NCBI GenBank assembly: GCA_013347225.1
Contig: CP054595.1
Coordinates: forward strand, 3,716,415-3,780,414
DNA: 64,000 nucleotides
DNA from: Candidatus Accumulibacter similis
GTDB taxonomy: Bacteria > Pseudomonadota > Gammaproteobacteria > Burkholderiales > Rhodocyclaceae
Direction: 5' to 3'
Shown here in pieces: positions 26,285-37,353 of this stretch; position 1 is the stretch's first letter; each line of letters starts with the position of its first letter. The position numbers and the translations under genes were made by a program. The notes beneath the pieces are model-generated. The model had not been told where the DNA came from. It searched no databases and worked only from the letters and a program-made list of their open reading frames with translations.

Positions 26285-27883
26285 ATGAGTGTCAGACATC
26301 GCCTCATGGTCCTGATTCTCGCAGCGATCATCGCACTGGCATCCGTGAGCGCGGTCGCCATGGTCGGCATTTCGCTGCTCAAGACATCGCAACGGGAAAG
26401 CAGCGAGCGCAACCGGGCGCAAGCGATTGCCGGCGAAGCCTCCTGGCTCGGCGTGCAGTACTACCAGATCATCGCGGACGCCGTGATCAACCGCGACCTT
26501 GCCGCCGCCAGGAATTCGCTGCAGGCGCTCGACAGGGAAGCCGCCCACGACCTTGAGGCGCTCGCGCGCGATGCCGACACGGCCCAGGAAAAGGCAGATG
26601 TTCGAAGGGCGCAGGAGGGCATTCAGGCATTGCGCAATCTCTTCCACAACGAACTGCTGCCCGCTTTGTCTGGCCAGAGCCCTGTTTCGGACACGATCCG
26701 CGAGATTGATGGCAAGGCCGACACGACGGTCCGCGACGTGCGCGAGAATTTGGCGCGTCTTGCCGAATCGATGGACCAGGAGGCCAGGCACGCCAACGAG
26801 GACTTTCTGGCCACTGCGCGGACGATGATGATTGCTGCGATGGTGATCTCCGTGCTCGCCGCTGCGGGCCTCATCGTCGCCGCAACGTTGATTGCTCGCT
26901 CGATCCTGGGACCATTGGACCAGGTGATCAGGATCGCGCGCCGCGTCGCCGCCGGCGATCTCAGTACCGATATCGAGCCACGCGGCAGCGACGAATTCGC
27001 CATGCTGCTTAGAAGCTGCAAGGAAATGCAGGATGGTCTGCGCGACATCGCCGCTCAGTTGCAGGGCAGCAGCGGCAACCTGTCGTCGATGAGCAGCCAG
27101 ATGGCCGCAACCACCACCCAGCTCTCGGTCTCGACCGAGCGCCAGAGCGAAGCATCGATGGCCATCGCGGCAACCGTTGAGGAAATGGCGACCAGCGTTG
27201 CCGCCATCGAGGATCTGGCCGGATCGGTTCGGGCCTCGGCCAGCAGTTCAGGCGACTCCGGAAGCGCAATCATCCGGCGCATGGTCGACAGCGGTCGGGT
27301 GACCATCGACGCAGTGAATCGGACGGCTGGTGAGATCACCCAGCTCAACGAACTGTCGAACCAGATTTCGACGGTGGTCAACGTCATCCGCGAGGTCGCC
27401 GATCAGACCAACCTGCTCGCGCTGAACGCCGCGATCGAAGCCGCCCGGGCCGGCGAACTGGGCCGCGGATTCGCCGTCGTCGCCGATGAAGTGCGCAAAC
27501 TGGCAGAGCGGACCGGGCAATCAACCCGTGAAATAGGCGACATGATCGAGCGCATCCAGAGGGTCACCCACGACGTGGCCAACAGCATCGATGCGGCAGT
27601 CCGCCAGATGGGCCAGGTCGACGAGCAGTCTCGCGATGCCGAAGCAGCGGTCAACGCGCTCAGCGATCAATCGAAAACCATCATCGATGCCGTCGAGAAT
27701 ATCCGCACCGCACTGCTTCAACAGCGGACGGCCAGCGAAGAAATAGCGCGCAAGATCGAAGACACCGCGCAAATGAGCGAGGAGAACGCCGCATCGGTCA
27801 CCGAAACCGCCACTGCGGCAGCGCAACTGGAACAGCTCGCCAGCACACTGATGGCTACCGCCTACCGCTTCAAGCTCGCCTGA
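26285..27883 (+). CDS. methyl-accepting chemotaxis protein
   Basis: A 532-residue transmembrane chemoreceptor. TM1 lies at about residues 8-32 (LILAAIIALASVSAVAMVGI), a periplasmic four-helix-bundle sensor at 33-178, and TM2 at about 180-205. A HAMP domain follows (LDQVIRIARRVAAGDLSTDI). The C-terminal signalling coiled coil carries the near-invariant hairpin EVADQTNLLALNAAIEAARA, then GRGFAVVADEVRKLAERTG. It would relay ligand binding to CheA/CheW at the cell pole. No che genes are nearby, so it is an orphan receptor; the ligand is unknown. Confidence 0.95.
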   Translation: MSVRHRLMVLILAAIIALASVSAVAMVGISLLKTSQRESSERNRAQAIAGEASWLGVQYYQIIADAVINRDLAAARNSLQALDREAAHDLEALARDADTAQEKADVRRAQEGIQALRNLFHNELLPALSGQSPVSDTIREIDGKADTTVRDVRENLARLAESMDQEARHANEDFLATARTMMIAAMVISVLAAAGLIVAATLIARSILGPLDQVIRIARRVAAGDLSTDIEPRGSDEFAMLLRSCKEMQDGLRDIAAQLQGSSGNLSSMSSQMAATTTQLSVSTERQSEASMAIAATVEEMATSVAAIEDLAGSVRASASSSGDSGSAIIRRMVDSGRVTIDAVNRTAGEITQLNELSNQISTVVNVIREVADQTNLLALNAAIEAARAGELGRGFAVVADEVRKLAERTGQSTREIGDMIERIQRVTHDVANSIDAAVRQMGQVDEQSRDAEAAVNALSDQSKTIIDAVENIRTALLQQRTASEEIARKIEDTAQMSEENAASVTETATAAAQLEQLASTLMATAYRFKLA

Positions 27884-28024
27884 AGGGATCGCGAAGAGAG
27901 CGTCGCGACCGCGCCGGGAGGCAAGGCGAGAGAGCGGATGCCGAGACCGATCAAGTGGATGGGCGGAAGACGTTCCGAGGATGAACCCGAGCCCCGAAGC
28001 CACTCACCGATGGAGAATCGGCAG

Positions 28025-28723
28025 ATGACTCGCGCACAGGCTGCACCTGCGGTTCCCGCCGTAGCGGCTGCGCGGACTGGCGCCGTGGTGCTGACCGGCG
28101 GCACTGGCTATCTCGGTACGCGCCTGGCGGAGCGACTTCTGGCGCGCGGACACCGCGTCCGGCTCCTCGTGCGCAGTTCGGCGGCCGGGCGATCCGCCGC
28201 AGGCGCCGAGGCCATCATCGGCAATGCACTCGACAGCGAATCGATCGCCACCGCCCTGCAGCCCGGTGACACCCTGGTTCACCTGGTCGGTACGGCGCAC
28301 CCCAATCCGTCCAAGGCAGCCGAATTCGAGGCGGTCGATCTCGCGTCGATCCGTGCAGCGGCAAGCGCAGCATCGCGGACGGCGATCGCCCACCTCGTTT
28401 ACGTCAGCGTCGCGCAGCCGGCGCCGGTGATGCGCGCCTACGTCGCCGCCCGCGCCACCGGCGAGGCGGCGGTCGCCGCGAGCGGCGTGCGCGCGACCAT
28501 CCTGCGTCCCTGGTACGTCGTCGGGCCGGGGCACCGCTGGCCACTCATCCTGACTCCACTCTACGCCCTCGCCGCGTGTGTCCCGCGCTGGCGCCCGGCA
28601 GCCGAGCGCCTCGGCCTGGTCAGCCTGGAACAGATGACGCAGGCGCTGGTTCGTGCTGTCGAAAATCCACCAGCGTCCGCCATCGAGATCGTCGAAGTAC
28701 CGGGAATCCGCGCCGCTGCCTGA
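28025..28723 (+). CDS. NAD(P)-binding SDR-like (NmrA/atypical SDR) protein
   Basis: A 232-residue Rossmann protein with the dinucleotide-binding motif VVLTGGTGYLGTRLAERLLA near the N-terminus. HLVYVSVA and the Y-V-A-A-R-A-T-G-E segment stand in for the SDR active site, and ATILRPWYVVGPGH is typical of atypical SDRs and complex-I assembly-like NAD(P)H-binding proteins. The substrate is unknown. I chose the ATG at 28025 (GGAG 9 bases upstream); an in-frame ATG at 28010 is possible. It follows the chemoreceptor by 140 bp but is probably independent. Confidence 0.82.
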   Translation: MTRAQAAPAVPAVAAARTGAVVLTGGTGYLGTRLAERLLARGHRVRLLVRSSAAGRSAAGAEAIIGNALDSESIATALQPGDTLVHLVGTAHPNPSKAAEFEAVDLASIRAAASAASRTAIAHLVYVSVAQPAPVMRAYVAARATGEAAVAASGVRATILRPWYVVGPGHRWPLILTPLYALAACVPRWRPAAERLGLVSLEQMTQALVRAVENPPASAIEIVEVPGIRAAA

Positions 28724-28907
28724 CTTCGGTTCGCTGTCCGGGAATGCTCGCCAGGGCCGTCCGCGAACCCGAACTCCAGCGCTACCGTCCGGGACTGCCG
28801 GGAACCGACGCTGGCAAGTTGGCGACGCCGCACGCCGCGAACCGCTGCCAGGGAACGGCGAAGGTCCGGCAATTGACTGCCGTGTCCCCGCAATGACCCG
28901 AGCGATG

Positions 28908-29231
28908 CTACTCGTCGGGCGGTACGCAGAAGCTGTGTGCGGGATTGCCCCTGGCAATGCCGCTGTTGTCATCGCATTCGTAGCCGCTGTTGCCATCAAC
29001 GGGACCGGGAAGCTGGCCGGGCGGGTTCTTCACGTCGGCGTTGCCGACCGTTCCGGCAGCTGGCTTGCCGTATGCGTGACCCCGACCGTTGCCGTTGCCC
29101 GATGGGTTGGTGACGTCGAAAGGATCGTATGGTCCATCCACATGTGCCCCTCCAGGGTAAGCAGGGACGGCAGCCGAGACCGAAGGCAAGGCACCAACAG
29201 CCGGGCCGATCCAGAGAGTAGTAGCGTTCAT
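28908..29231 (-). CDS. small secreted protein with NPPGQ...GYECD...NPAHSFC motif
   Basis: A 107-residue protein. A short hydrophobic start (MNATTLWIGPAVGALPSVSA) may act as signal peptide. The C-terminal half carries GNADVKNPPGQLPGPVDGNS, then GYECDDNSGIARGNPAHSFC. As far as I recall, this motif occurs at the C-terminus of many small secreted bacterial proteins of unknown function; its two cysteines could form a disulfide. GAGGAAG precedes the ATG at 29231. It is alone, and about 180 bp on its 3' side are empty. Confidence 0.65.
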   Translation of the reverse strand: MNATTLWIGPAVGALPSVSAAVPAYPGGAHVDGPYDPFDVTNPSGNGNGRGHAYGKPAAGTVGNADVKNPPGQLPGPVDGNSGYECDDNSGIARGNPAHSFCVPPDE

Positions 29232-29430
29232 GGCTTTCTTCCTCCTCGGTGCGTGCTCCGCAACGGGTCAACGTCTGTGCGGGTATGCGAACGGGTCGCT
29301 GCAGTCCGCCGCCGCCGAACTCCGCAGTCAGCGGAGCACCAACGGCGACACGCCTCACAGCGTCTCGGGATTAGTAGAGGCAAGGCGCGGGCACGCCGCC
29401 GGGTGCATTGCCCGATAATGACCGTAGACT

Positions 29431-31629
<2,199 letters not shown>

Positions 31630-31768
31630 GGGGCGGCGATTCTACAGCAAGCGCCGGCGCGCGCCGGCCGAGCCAGCCGCGCCGGGAAGCAGCGGCGGTG
31701 GCCGGCGGCGACTGCAGTGACTGCCGGCGCTGCCGTGCAGACGGCCGACAGCGCCTCGCAGCCGCCGC

Positions 31769-32377
31769 TCAACGCCCGCCCAGGGCGCGGATCGCCGCTG
31801 CGATGTCGCGCGCGAGCGCGGCAATCGCCCGACTGTGCGCTGCCGCCAGCGCGTCGTAGTCGCCGTCCTCGCCTGCCGGCGCCGCTTCGCTCAGCGTGCT
31901 GCGGCCGCTCGTCGCGGTGCCGTCGGCCGCCGTGCTGCGGACCACCCAGACGGCGTCGAGGATGCTGCCCTGGCCACGTACCGAGTCGAAGCGCCGGATG
32001 TCGACGCTGACCCGGTACGCCGGGTCGAAGCTCCCGGCCAGCGGCCCGCTGACGACTCGCGGCGTGCCGAGCAGGATCGCCAGGTCGTCCGCCAGCGTGC
32101 GTGCAATGCTGCTGGAAAGCGGCGCCGCCCAGCGGTTGAACTCGTCGACGGACACCCGGTTGGCGCCCTTGTGGACGACGAACTGCGGTCGGTCCACCGC
32201 CGCCGGCACGGCGACGCTGTCGACCGCCACGACGTCGCTCAACGACGCGCTCGCCGGGTCGGGAACGGCCGTCACTGCCAGCGCGTAGAAGCGGGCCGGC
32301 GGCGATGCGCAGCCCGCCAGCGCCAGCAACAGGGCCAGAACCAGGCCGACGACTCCTGCCGCACGCACTCCGATCAT
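31769..32377 (-). CDS. pqiC: PqiC-like outer-membrane lipoprotein (ABC-type transport auxiliary)
   Basis: A 202-residue lipoprotein. The lipobox is LLALAGCASPP, then RFYALAV, the standard start of the ABC-type transport auxiliary domain, and DEFNRWAAPLSSSIARTLAD further on. In PqiABC the lipoprotein docks the MCE tunnel of PqiB at the outer membrane for intermembrane lipid transport. Its ATG overlaps the pqiB stop by 4 bp, so it is the last gene of the operon. Confidence 0.88.
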   Translation of the reverse strand: MIGVRAAGVVGLVLALLLALAGCASPPARFYALAVTAVPDPASASLSDVVAVDSVAVPAAVDRPQFVVHKGANRVSVDEFNRWAAPLSSSIARTLADDLAILLGTPRVVSGPLAGSFDPAYRVSVDIRRFDSVRGQGSILDAVWVVRSTAADGTATSGRSTLSEAAPAGEDGDYDALAAAHSRAIAALARDIAAAIRALGGR

Positions 32378-34059
32378 TCCTGTGTCTCCTCGCTCTTGCC
32401 CCGCAGCAGCGCCTCCGGATGGCGCTCGAGATAGTCGGCCAGGACACGGATCGACTGCGCCGCGCGCCTGACCTCGACGACAGTGGCCTGCAGTTCGGCC
32501 AGCAGTGGCGAATCGGGAGCGACCGCCTTGCCGGCACCGGCGAACGTGCGCTCGGCCGCCGCCAGCGTGCGCCGCGTCTCGGCGACGGTGCTCGCCAGCT
32601 CCGGCGTCAGCTCGCCGTCCCAGCGCTTGACCAGCGCATCGACATCCTGCAGCGTCTTCGCCAGCGTCGCCAGCGACTGCTGCAGGTCCCTGCCGATCGC
32701 CTCGAAGGGCAGCGCCTCGACCTTCGCCAGGATGCTCGTCAGGCGTGCCTCGATGTCGGTGAAACTGCCCTTGACCGACGGGAAGACCGGTGGATCGCTG
32801 TGCCAGTCGATCGTCGCCTTCGGTGCCTGCGGCACGTAGGTCAGCGCGACGTAGAGCTGGCCGGTGAGCAGGCTGCCCGGCTGCAACTGCGCCCGCAGGC
32901 CGCGCGCCACCAGCCCGTCCAGCAATGCGTGCCGCATCGCCGGTGTGATCGCCTTGCTGCCGCCAGTGAGCACCTGCGGATCGGCAAGTACGTCGAGGAA
33001 GCGCTGTGGATAGGCCGCCACCAGCACGCGCGCGCGCACCGAGACGTCCTTCTTCCGCCGATCCGCGTCCAGCCGGACCGAGACGACCTCGCCGACCGGC
33101 ATGCCGAGAAAGGTCATCGGCGCACCGACCGCCAACCCGCGCACCGAGTCGTCGAAGTGCAGGACGTAGCGGATCGATCCGCGCTCCGGCGCCTTCATGG
33201 CCGACACCTGGTCGTCGAACAGTTCGAAGGTGGTGTCGGCCGCTGCCGGCTCGGCATCGGCGTTGTCCGCCGGCGTATCGAAGGCCAGGCCGCCAATCAG
33301 GATCGAGGTCAGCGACTCGGTCCGCACGTCGAGGCCGTCGGCGTTGAGCGAGACGTCGAGTCCGCTTGCCTGCCAGAAGCGCGTCTCGTTCTTGACGTAG
33401 CGATCGTAGGGAGCATTGACGAAAACCCGGATCGTCAACCCGCGACCATCGTCATCGAGCCTGTACGACGCCACCTGGCCGACCTGCAGCCGCCGGAAGT
33501 AGATCGGTGTGCCGAAGTCGAGCGAGCCGAGGTTGGCCGCGGTCAGCCGGAAATAGCGCCCTGGCGCATTGGCGGCGACGACTGGCGGCACCGCCAGCGC
33601 CGTGAACGAGCGTACCCGCTCGCTGCCCGTACCGATCTGCATGCCGATGTATGAGCCCGAAAGCAGGGTTCCGAGGCCGCTGACGCCACCAGCCGCGATG
33701 CGCGCACTGACGACCCAGAAGGCCGTGCCGTCGACGAGCCAGTCGCGTGCCGCCGGTGCCATCTGCACGCTGGCGAGAATCCGCTGCCGATCCGGCGCGA
33801 CGCGCAGCGATTCGATGCGGCCGACGTCGACACCGTTGTACTTCACCGTCGTCTTGCCGGCCTCGAGCCCGTCGGCCGACGCGAAGCTGATCTCGATCGT
33901 CGGTCCCTCGGCGAGCAGCTTCTGCACGGCGATCCAGCCGCCGAGCACGGCCGCGATGATCGGGATGATCCACACCGCCGACAGACGGCTGCGCTTGCGC
34001 GCCGTCACCTCCGCCAGCGGCAGTTCGGGGGCCTGCGGCTCCGCCTCTCGTTCAGTCAT
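32374..34059 (-). CDS. pqiB: PqiB-like MCE-domain intermembrane transport protein
   Basis: A 561-residue periplasm-spanning protein. One N-terminal membrane helix (LSAVWIIPIIAAVLGGWIAV) precedes three MCE (MlaD) domains. The first has GLEAGKTTVKYNGVDVGRIE, the second PIYFRRLQVGQVASYRLDDD, the third PMTFLGMPVGEVVSVRLDAD. The C-terminal third is a long coiled-coil helix that forms the hexameric tunnel. It moves lipids between membranes and protects against envelope stress. It overlaps pqiA by 8 bp and pqiC by 4 bp. Confidence 0.93.
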   Translation of the reverse strand: MTEREAEPQAPELPLAEVTARKRSRLSAVWIIPIIAAVLGGWIAVQKLLAEGPTIEISFASADGLEAGKTTVKYNGVDVGRIESLRVAPDRQRILASVQMAPAARDWLVDGTAFWVVSARIAAGGVSGLGTLLSGSYIGMQIGTGSERVRSFTALAVPPVVAANAPGRYFRLTAANLGSLDFGTPIYFRRLQVGQVASYRLDDDGRGLTIRVFVNAPYDRYVKNETRFWQASGLDVSLNADGLDVRTESLTSILIGGLAFDTPADNADAEPAAADTTFELFDDQVSAMKAPERGSIRYVLHFDDSVRGLAVGAPMTFLGMPVGEVVSVRLDADRRKKDVSVRARVLVAAYPQRFLDVLADPQVLTGGSKAITPAMRHALLDGLVARGLRAQLQPGSLLTGQLYVALTYVPQAPKATIDWHSDPPVFPSVKGSFTDIEARLTSILAKVEALPFEAIGRDLQQSLATLAKTLQDVDALVKRWDGELTPELASTVAETRRTLAAAERTFAGAGKAVAPDSPLLAELQATVVEVRRAAQSIRVLADYLERHPEALLRGKSEETQE

Positions 34060-34696
34060 GTCCGTGCCTCTCCTGGTGCGGCAGATCCCAGATCAGCCGC
34101 GGGTCGAAACTGTTCACCGCCAGCATCGTCACGACGACGACGCCGGCGAAGAAGATGACGCCAGCGCCCGGTTCGACCCACATCAACGGCCGCAACTGGA
34201 TCAGCGCGACGACGAAGGTGTCGACGAAGACGTCGAGCATCGACCAGCGGCCGATGAACTTCAGCAGGCGATACAGGCGAACGCGCTGCCCGTTCGACTG
34301 CACCGAACCGCGCTGTACCGTCAGCAGGAGGTATGCGAGCGCGATCAGTTTGCCGAGCGGGATGGTGACACTGGCGACAAAGACGACAATCGCCAATGGC
34401 CACGACGTCGGCGACCAGAGTTCGACGACGCCCTGCATGATCGTGTCGCTGACGGCGCCGAGCGGCGTGTTGGTGGTCATCACCGGCAGCAGGTTGGCAG
34501 GAATGTAGAGCACCAGCGCGGTGATCGCCAGCGCCCAGCTGCGCTCGATGCTCGCGGGCCGGCGGCTGTGCAGCCGCTCGCCGCAGCGCGGGCAGTGGTC
34601 CATGCCGTCGGCCGCCGGCAGCCGGACGACGAGACCGCAGGCCTCGCAGCCGGCGAGCCCGAGCGAGCGAGCGCTGGCGGGTTCGGCGGTGCTCAT
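34052..34696 (-). CDS. pqiA: PqiA-like integral membrane protein (second copy)
   Basis: A 214-residue protein of four predicted helices, with an N-terminal zinc-ribbon-like CxxC...CxxC pair (GCEACGLVVR and HCPRCGERLH). LVLYIPANLLPVMTTNTPLG and the LLKFIGRWSMLDVFVDTFVV block are typical of PqiA. E. coli PqiA has two such halves in one chain; here each half is a separate gene. It overlaps both neighbours by a few bases. Confidence 0.9.
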   Translation of the reverse strand: MSTAEPASARSLGLAGCEACGLVVRLPAADGMDHCPRCGERLHSRRPASIERSWALAITALVLYIPANLLPVMTTNTPLGAVSDTIMQGVVELWSPTSWPLAIVVFVASVTIPLGKLIALAYLLLTVQRGSVQSNGQRVRLYRLLKFIGRWSMLDVFVDTFVVALIQLRPLMWVEPGAGVIFFAGVVVVTMLAVNSFDPRLIWDLPHQERHGHD

Positions 34697-35391
34697 CGCC
34701 GCGCCCGGGCGACGCCGCCCTCGTCGCTGCCGGCGGCCCATTCGATCCGCTCCCAGGCGAGACGCGGATCGAAGGTCGCGGCCATCGCCGCCAGCAGGAA
34801 GACCAGCGAACCGAGGACGAACAGCGCCAGCCCGGGAATCACCGTCGCCAGCTCGGCGATCTTGATCAGCGCGACGAGCACGCCGAGCAGCATGATCTCG
34901 ATCATGCTCCATTCGCGAACGAACTCGTAGCCATGCAACAACGTCGCCACCCAGTGCGGCGCCGGCGGCCGGCGAACGGCGAGCACCACCAGCAGCAGGC
35001 AGGCAATTTCGATTGCCGGTGCGATGACGGCGGCGAAGAGGACGAGCATCGCCACCACCTTGCTGCCCTCGTGCCACATCGCGACGACGCCGCCGACGAC
35101 GGTGGTGAACGCCTCGCGTCCGGCAACCGAGAGGCCGAGCATCGGCACGACGTTGGCGATCAGCAGCAGGATGGCGGCGGCCAGCGCCAGCGCCAGCGTC
35201 CGCTCGAGCGAGTCCGGCTTGTGTCGCCAGAGCGGCGCCCGGCAGCGCGCGCAGCGCGCAGTGTGGCGCGGCGGCACCGCCGGCAGCCGCTGCAGCAGGT
35301 CGCAATCCGGACAGGCCACCAGGCCGCGGTCGGCGACCGTGGCGTCAGAGACGGCTGCCACCGTCGCCGCCGGTCGGCCCGCGTGCGCCAT
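34693..35391 (-). CDS. pqiA: PqiA-like integral membrane protein (first copy)
   Basis: A 232-residue paralogue of the next gene, first in the operon. It has ACPDCDLLQR and ARCARCRAPLW zinc-ribbon cysteines, then LIANVVPMLGLSVAGREAFT and LLHGYEFVREWSMIEIMLLG, which align to the PqiA membrane unit. Its stop overlaps the ATG of the second copy (ATGA). The start at 35391 (MAHAGRPA) is the nearest upstream Met that fits; the zinc ribbon begins 26 residues later. Confidence 0.88.
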   Translation of the reverse strand: MAHAGRPAATVAAVSDATVADRGLVACPDCDLLQRLPAVPPRHTARCARCRAPLWRHKPDSLERTLALALAAAILLLIANVVPMLGLSVAGREAFTTVVGGVVAMWHEGSKVVAMLVLFAAVIAPAIEIACLLLVVLAVRRPPAPHWVATLLHGYEFVREWSMIEIMLLGVLVALIKIAELATVIPGLALFVLGSLVFLLAAMAATFDPRLAWERIEWAAGSDEGGVARARR

Positions 35392-35413
35392 CAGCCCGCT
35401 CTCCCGCCGCTCG

Positions 35414-36157
35414 TCATGGCGCCAGTTGCTGCAGGACGGCGCGCAGCGGCGCATCGGAAACACCGATCACCCCGTGATAGGGCTGATCCATCTCGAGGAT
35501 CAGGAAGATCGCTGCCGCGATCGACAGCGCCACCAGCAGGTTGACCGCCATGATCGTCCGGCTGACCGCTGCGAAGAGGTTGATGCCGAAGCAGATGATC
35601 ACCAGCCAGAGGAGCAGCACGGTGAGCAGCGGGATCGTCGTCGTGCTGCTGCTCTGGCTGCTCACGACACCGCCTGCCTGCGCCAGATTGCCGGTGAGCT
35701 GCAGCGCGCGCGCCAGTGCCGCCTGCTCTGCCGTGCCGGTCGGCGACAGCGTGCGCAGCATCTTCTCCAACTCGTGACAGCCGCGGCCACCGCTCTCGGG
35801 CAACGCGCGATGCTCCCACAGACGGGCGATCTCGGCCGACACCAGCGCACGCAAGCGGGCACGCGCCGGTTCGCCTGCCGGACCGAGTTCGCGCAGGTTG
35901 GCGTCGAGCTGCATGATCTGTGCCGCGGCCACTTCGATCTCGCGTGACACGGCGTCGAAAGACTGCATCTTCGAGGAGATGATCAGGCTCATCAGCAGCG
36001 CCGCCAGCGTTGACAGGAAGCCGATACCGATGCGCACCATCCATTTGGTGTCCTCGTCGAGATGCCGGCCGGGCAACCGGTCGCGCAGGACGGTGCCGGC
36101 GAGCGCGCCGCCGAGCACCGCCAGGGCAACGAGGGGAGCGATGACGAAGGGGTTCAT
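35414..36157 (-). CDS. bestrophin-like / DUF4239-family membrane protein
   Basis: A 247-residue membrane protein. Two N-terminal helices (PLVALAVLGGALAGTVL; IGFLSTLAALLMSLIIS) and a pair of C-terminal helices (LTVLLLWLVIICFGINLFAA; VALSIAAAIFLILEMDQPYH) flank a cytoplasmic helical region. The end LEMDQPYHGVIGVSDAPLR is the DUF4239 signature. It may act as an ion channel, but this has not been shown. It lies 22 bp upstream of the first pqiA gene on the same strand, so it may head the operon. Confidence 0.8.
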   Translation of the reverse strand: MNPFVIAPLVALAVLGGALAGTVLRDRLPGRHLDEDTKWMVRIGIGFLSTLAALLMSLIISSKMQSFDAVSREIEVAAAQIMQLDANLRELGPAGEPARARLRALVSAEIARLWEHRALPESGGRGCHELEKMLRTLSPTGTAEQAALARALQLTGNLAQAGGVVSSQSSSTTTIPLLTVLLLWLVIICFGINLFAAVSRTIMAVNLLVALSIAAAIFLILEMDQPYHGVIGVSDAPLRAVLQQLAP

Positions 36158-36474
36158 CTGCCGCGGCGCCGCGGGCGGACACCCCGCAGCCTGCGGTGGA
36201 TCATCGTCTGGTCATTGCTGGTCACGCGCTCTCCTCCTCGCCGCCCGGCGCACCGGCAGTGGCTGCCGCCGGCCGGCGCCTGCCCGGCAGTCGGCGGCCA
36301 ATGTCGATTCTACTCCGTTGCCGCACTGCACTGGCTGCCGCCATACCGACCGGGCTCCACTTCGCGGCGGCTGCCACAAGGCGCCGCCGCAGTTGCCAAG
36401 CGCCCGTAAGCTTTCGCCCCGGCCCGCGACCAATCGGCTACCATTCCCAACAACCTGCGCCTGGAGCGCGTCCA
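36158..36474. other. divergent promoter region
   Basis: 317 bp between the DUF4239 gene (minus) and phnD (plus). I see no gene and no convincing Pho box. GGAG precedes the phnD ATG. Confidence 0.4.
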
Positions 36475-37353
36475 ATGCACCGCCATACCCTGCTGCAACG
36501 CTTGTCCGTCACCATCCTCCTGCTCGCCGGCCTGGTTGCGCCGCTGCCTGCCGCCGAAGCGCCGCTGCGTTTCGGCGTCGGCCTCTTCCAGCCGGACCGC
36601 GAGAAGAACGACGCCACCTACCGGCCGCTCGCCGACTTCCTCGCGCAACGGCTGGCGCGGTCGGTCGAGCTGCGCACCGTCGATAGCTGGGAAGGGCTAG
36701 CCAAATCGCTCGCCAACGGCGAGACCGACATCGCGCTGCTCGGACCCTGGGGCTACGTCCTCGCCAACCATGAGGCCGGCGCGCAGGCCGTCGCCACCAT
36801 CCTCTACGACGGCAAGCCGGAGTACTTCGCGATCATGATCACCCATCCGGCGTCGGGAATCGCCTCGCCGGCGGACCTCAAGGGCCGGACCTTCGCCTTC
36901 GGTGACAAGGGTTCGACCTCCGGCTACCTGATCCCGCTGCACCATTTCATGCAGCAGGGGATCGATCCGGCGCGCCACTTCGGCCGCGTCCTGCACACCT
37001 CGCACCAGGCGATCGAGAAGCAGGTCAGCGAGCGCGTGCTCGATGCGGGCGCCGACTACAACCGCAACCGCAACGCAATGATCGAGCAGGGACTGATCCG
37101 CGGCGAGGATTCGAAGATCATCTGGACCTCGCCGCCGCTGCCGAACGACGCCATCGCCGTCAACAGCAGCCTGGCCAGCGACGCGGCCTTCGTCCGCCGG
37201 CTGCGCGACGCGCTGGCCGACGTCGGGCCGGCGCTGAAGACGCAGCCGAAGCTGCTGCCGGCGCACTACACCGGCTTTGTCGCCACCGACAACGGCTTCT
37301 ACAAGCCGATCCGCGACGCCGGACTGGCGACCGGCAAGCTGCGCGCCAGATGA
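36475..37353 (+). CDS. phnD: phosphonate/phosphite ABC transporter substrate-binding protein
   Basis: A 292-residue periplasmic binding protein. Signal peptide ending LVAPLPAAEA, then the PhnD family pattern RFGVGLFQPDREKNDATYRP, GETDIALLGPWGYVLANHEA, FGDKGSTSGYLIPLHHFMQQ and HQAIEKQVSERVLDAGADYN. Residues in the S-T-S-G-Y loop normally contact the phosphonate. It is the first gene of a tight phnD-phnE-phnC operon. No C-P lyase, phosphonatase or ptxD is in the window, so phosphonate, phosphite or hypophosphite are all possible substrates. Confidence 0.92.
   Translation: MHRHTLLQRLSVTILLLAGLVAPLPAAEAPLRFGVGLFQPDREKNDATYRPLADFLAQRLARSVELRTVDSWEGLAKSLANGETDIALLGPWGYVLANHEAGAQAVATILYDGKPEYFAIMITHPASGIASPADLKGRTFAFGDKGSTSGYLIPLHHFMQQGIDPARHFGRVLHTSHQAIEKQVSERVLDAGADYNRNRNAMIEQGLIRGEDSKIIWTSPPLPNDAIAVNSSLASDAAFVRRLRDALADVGPALKTQPKLLPAHYTGFVATDNGFYKPIRDAGLATGKLRAR

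Noticed and set aside
32305..33654. A 449-residue plus-strand frame across pqiB
   Set aside because: Shadow of pqiB; no motif and no ribosome-binding site.
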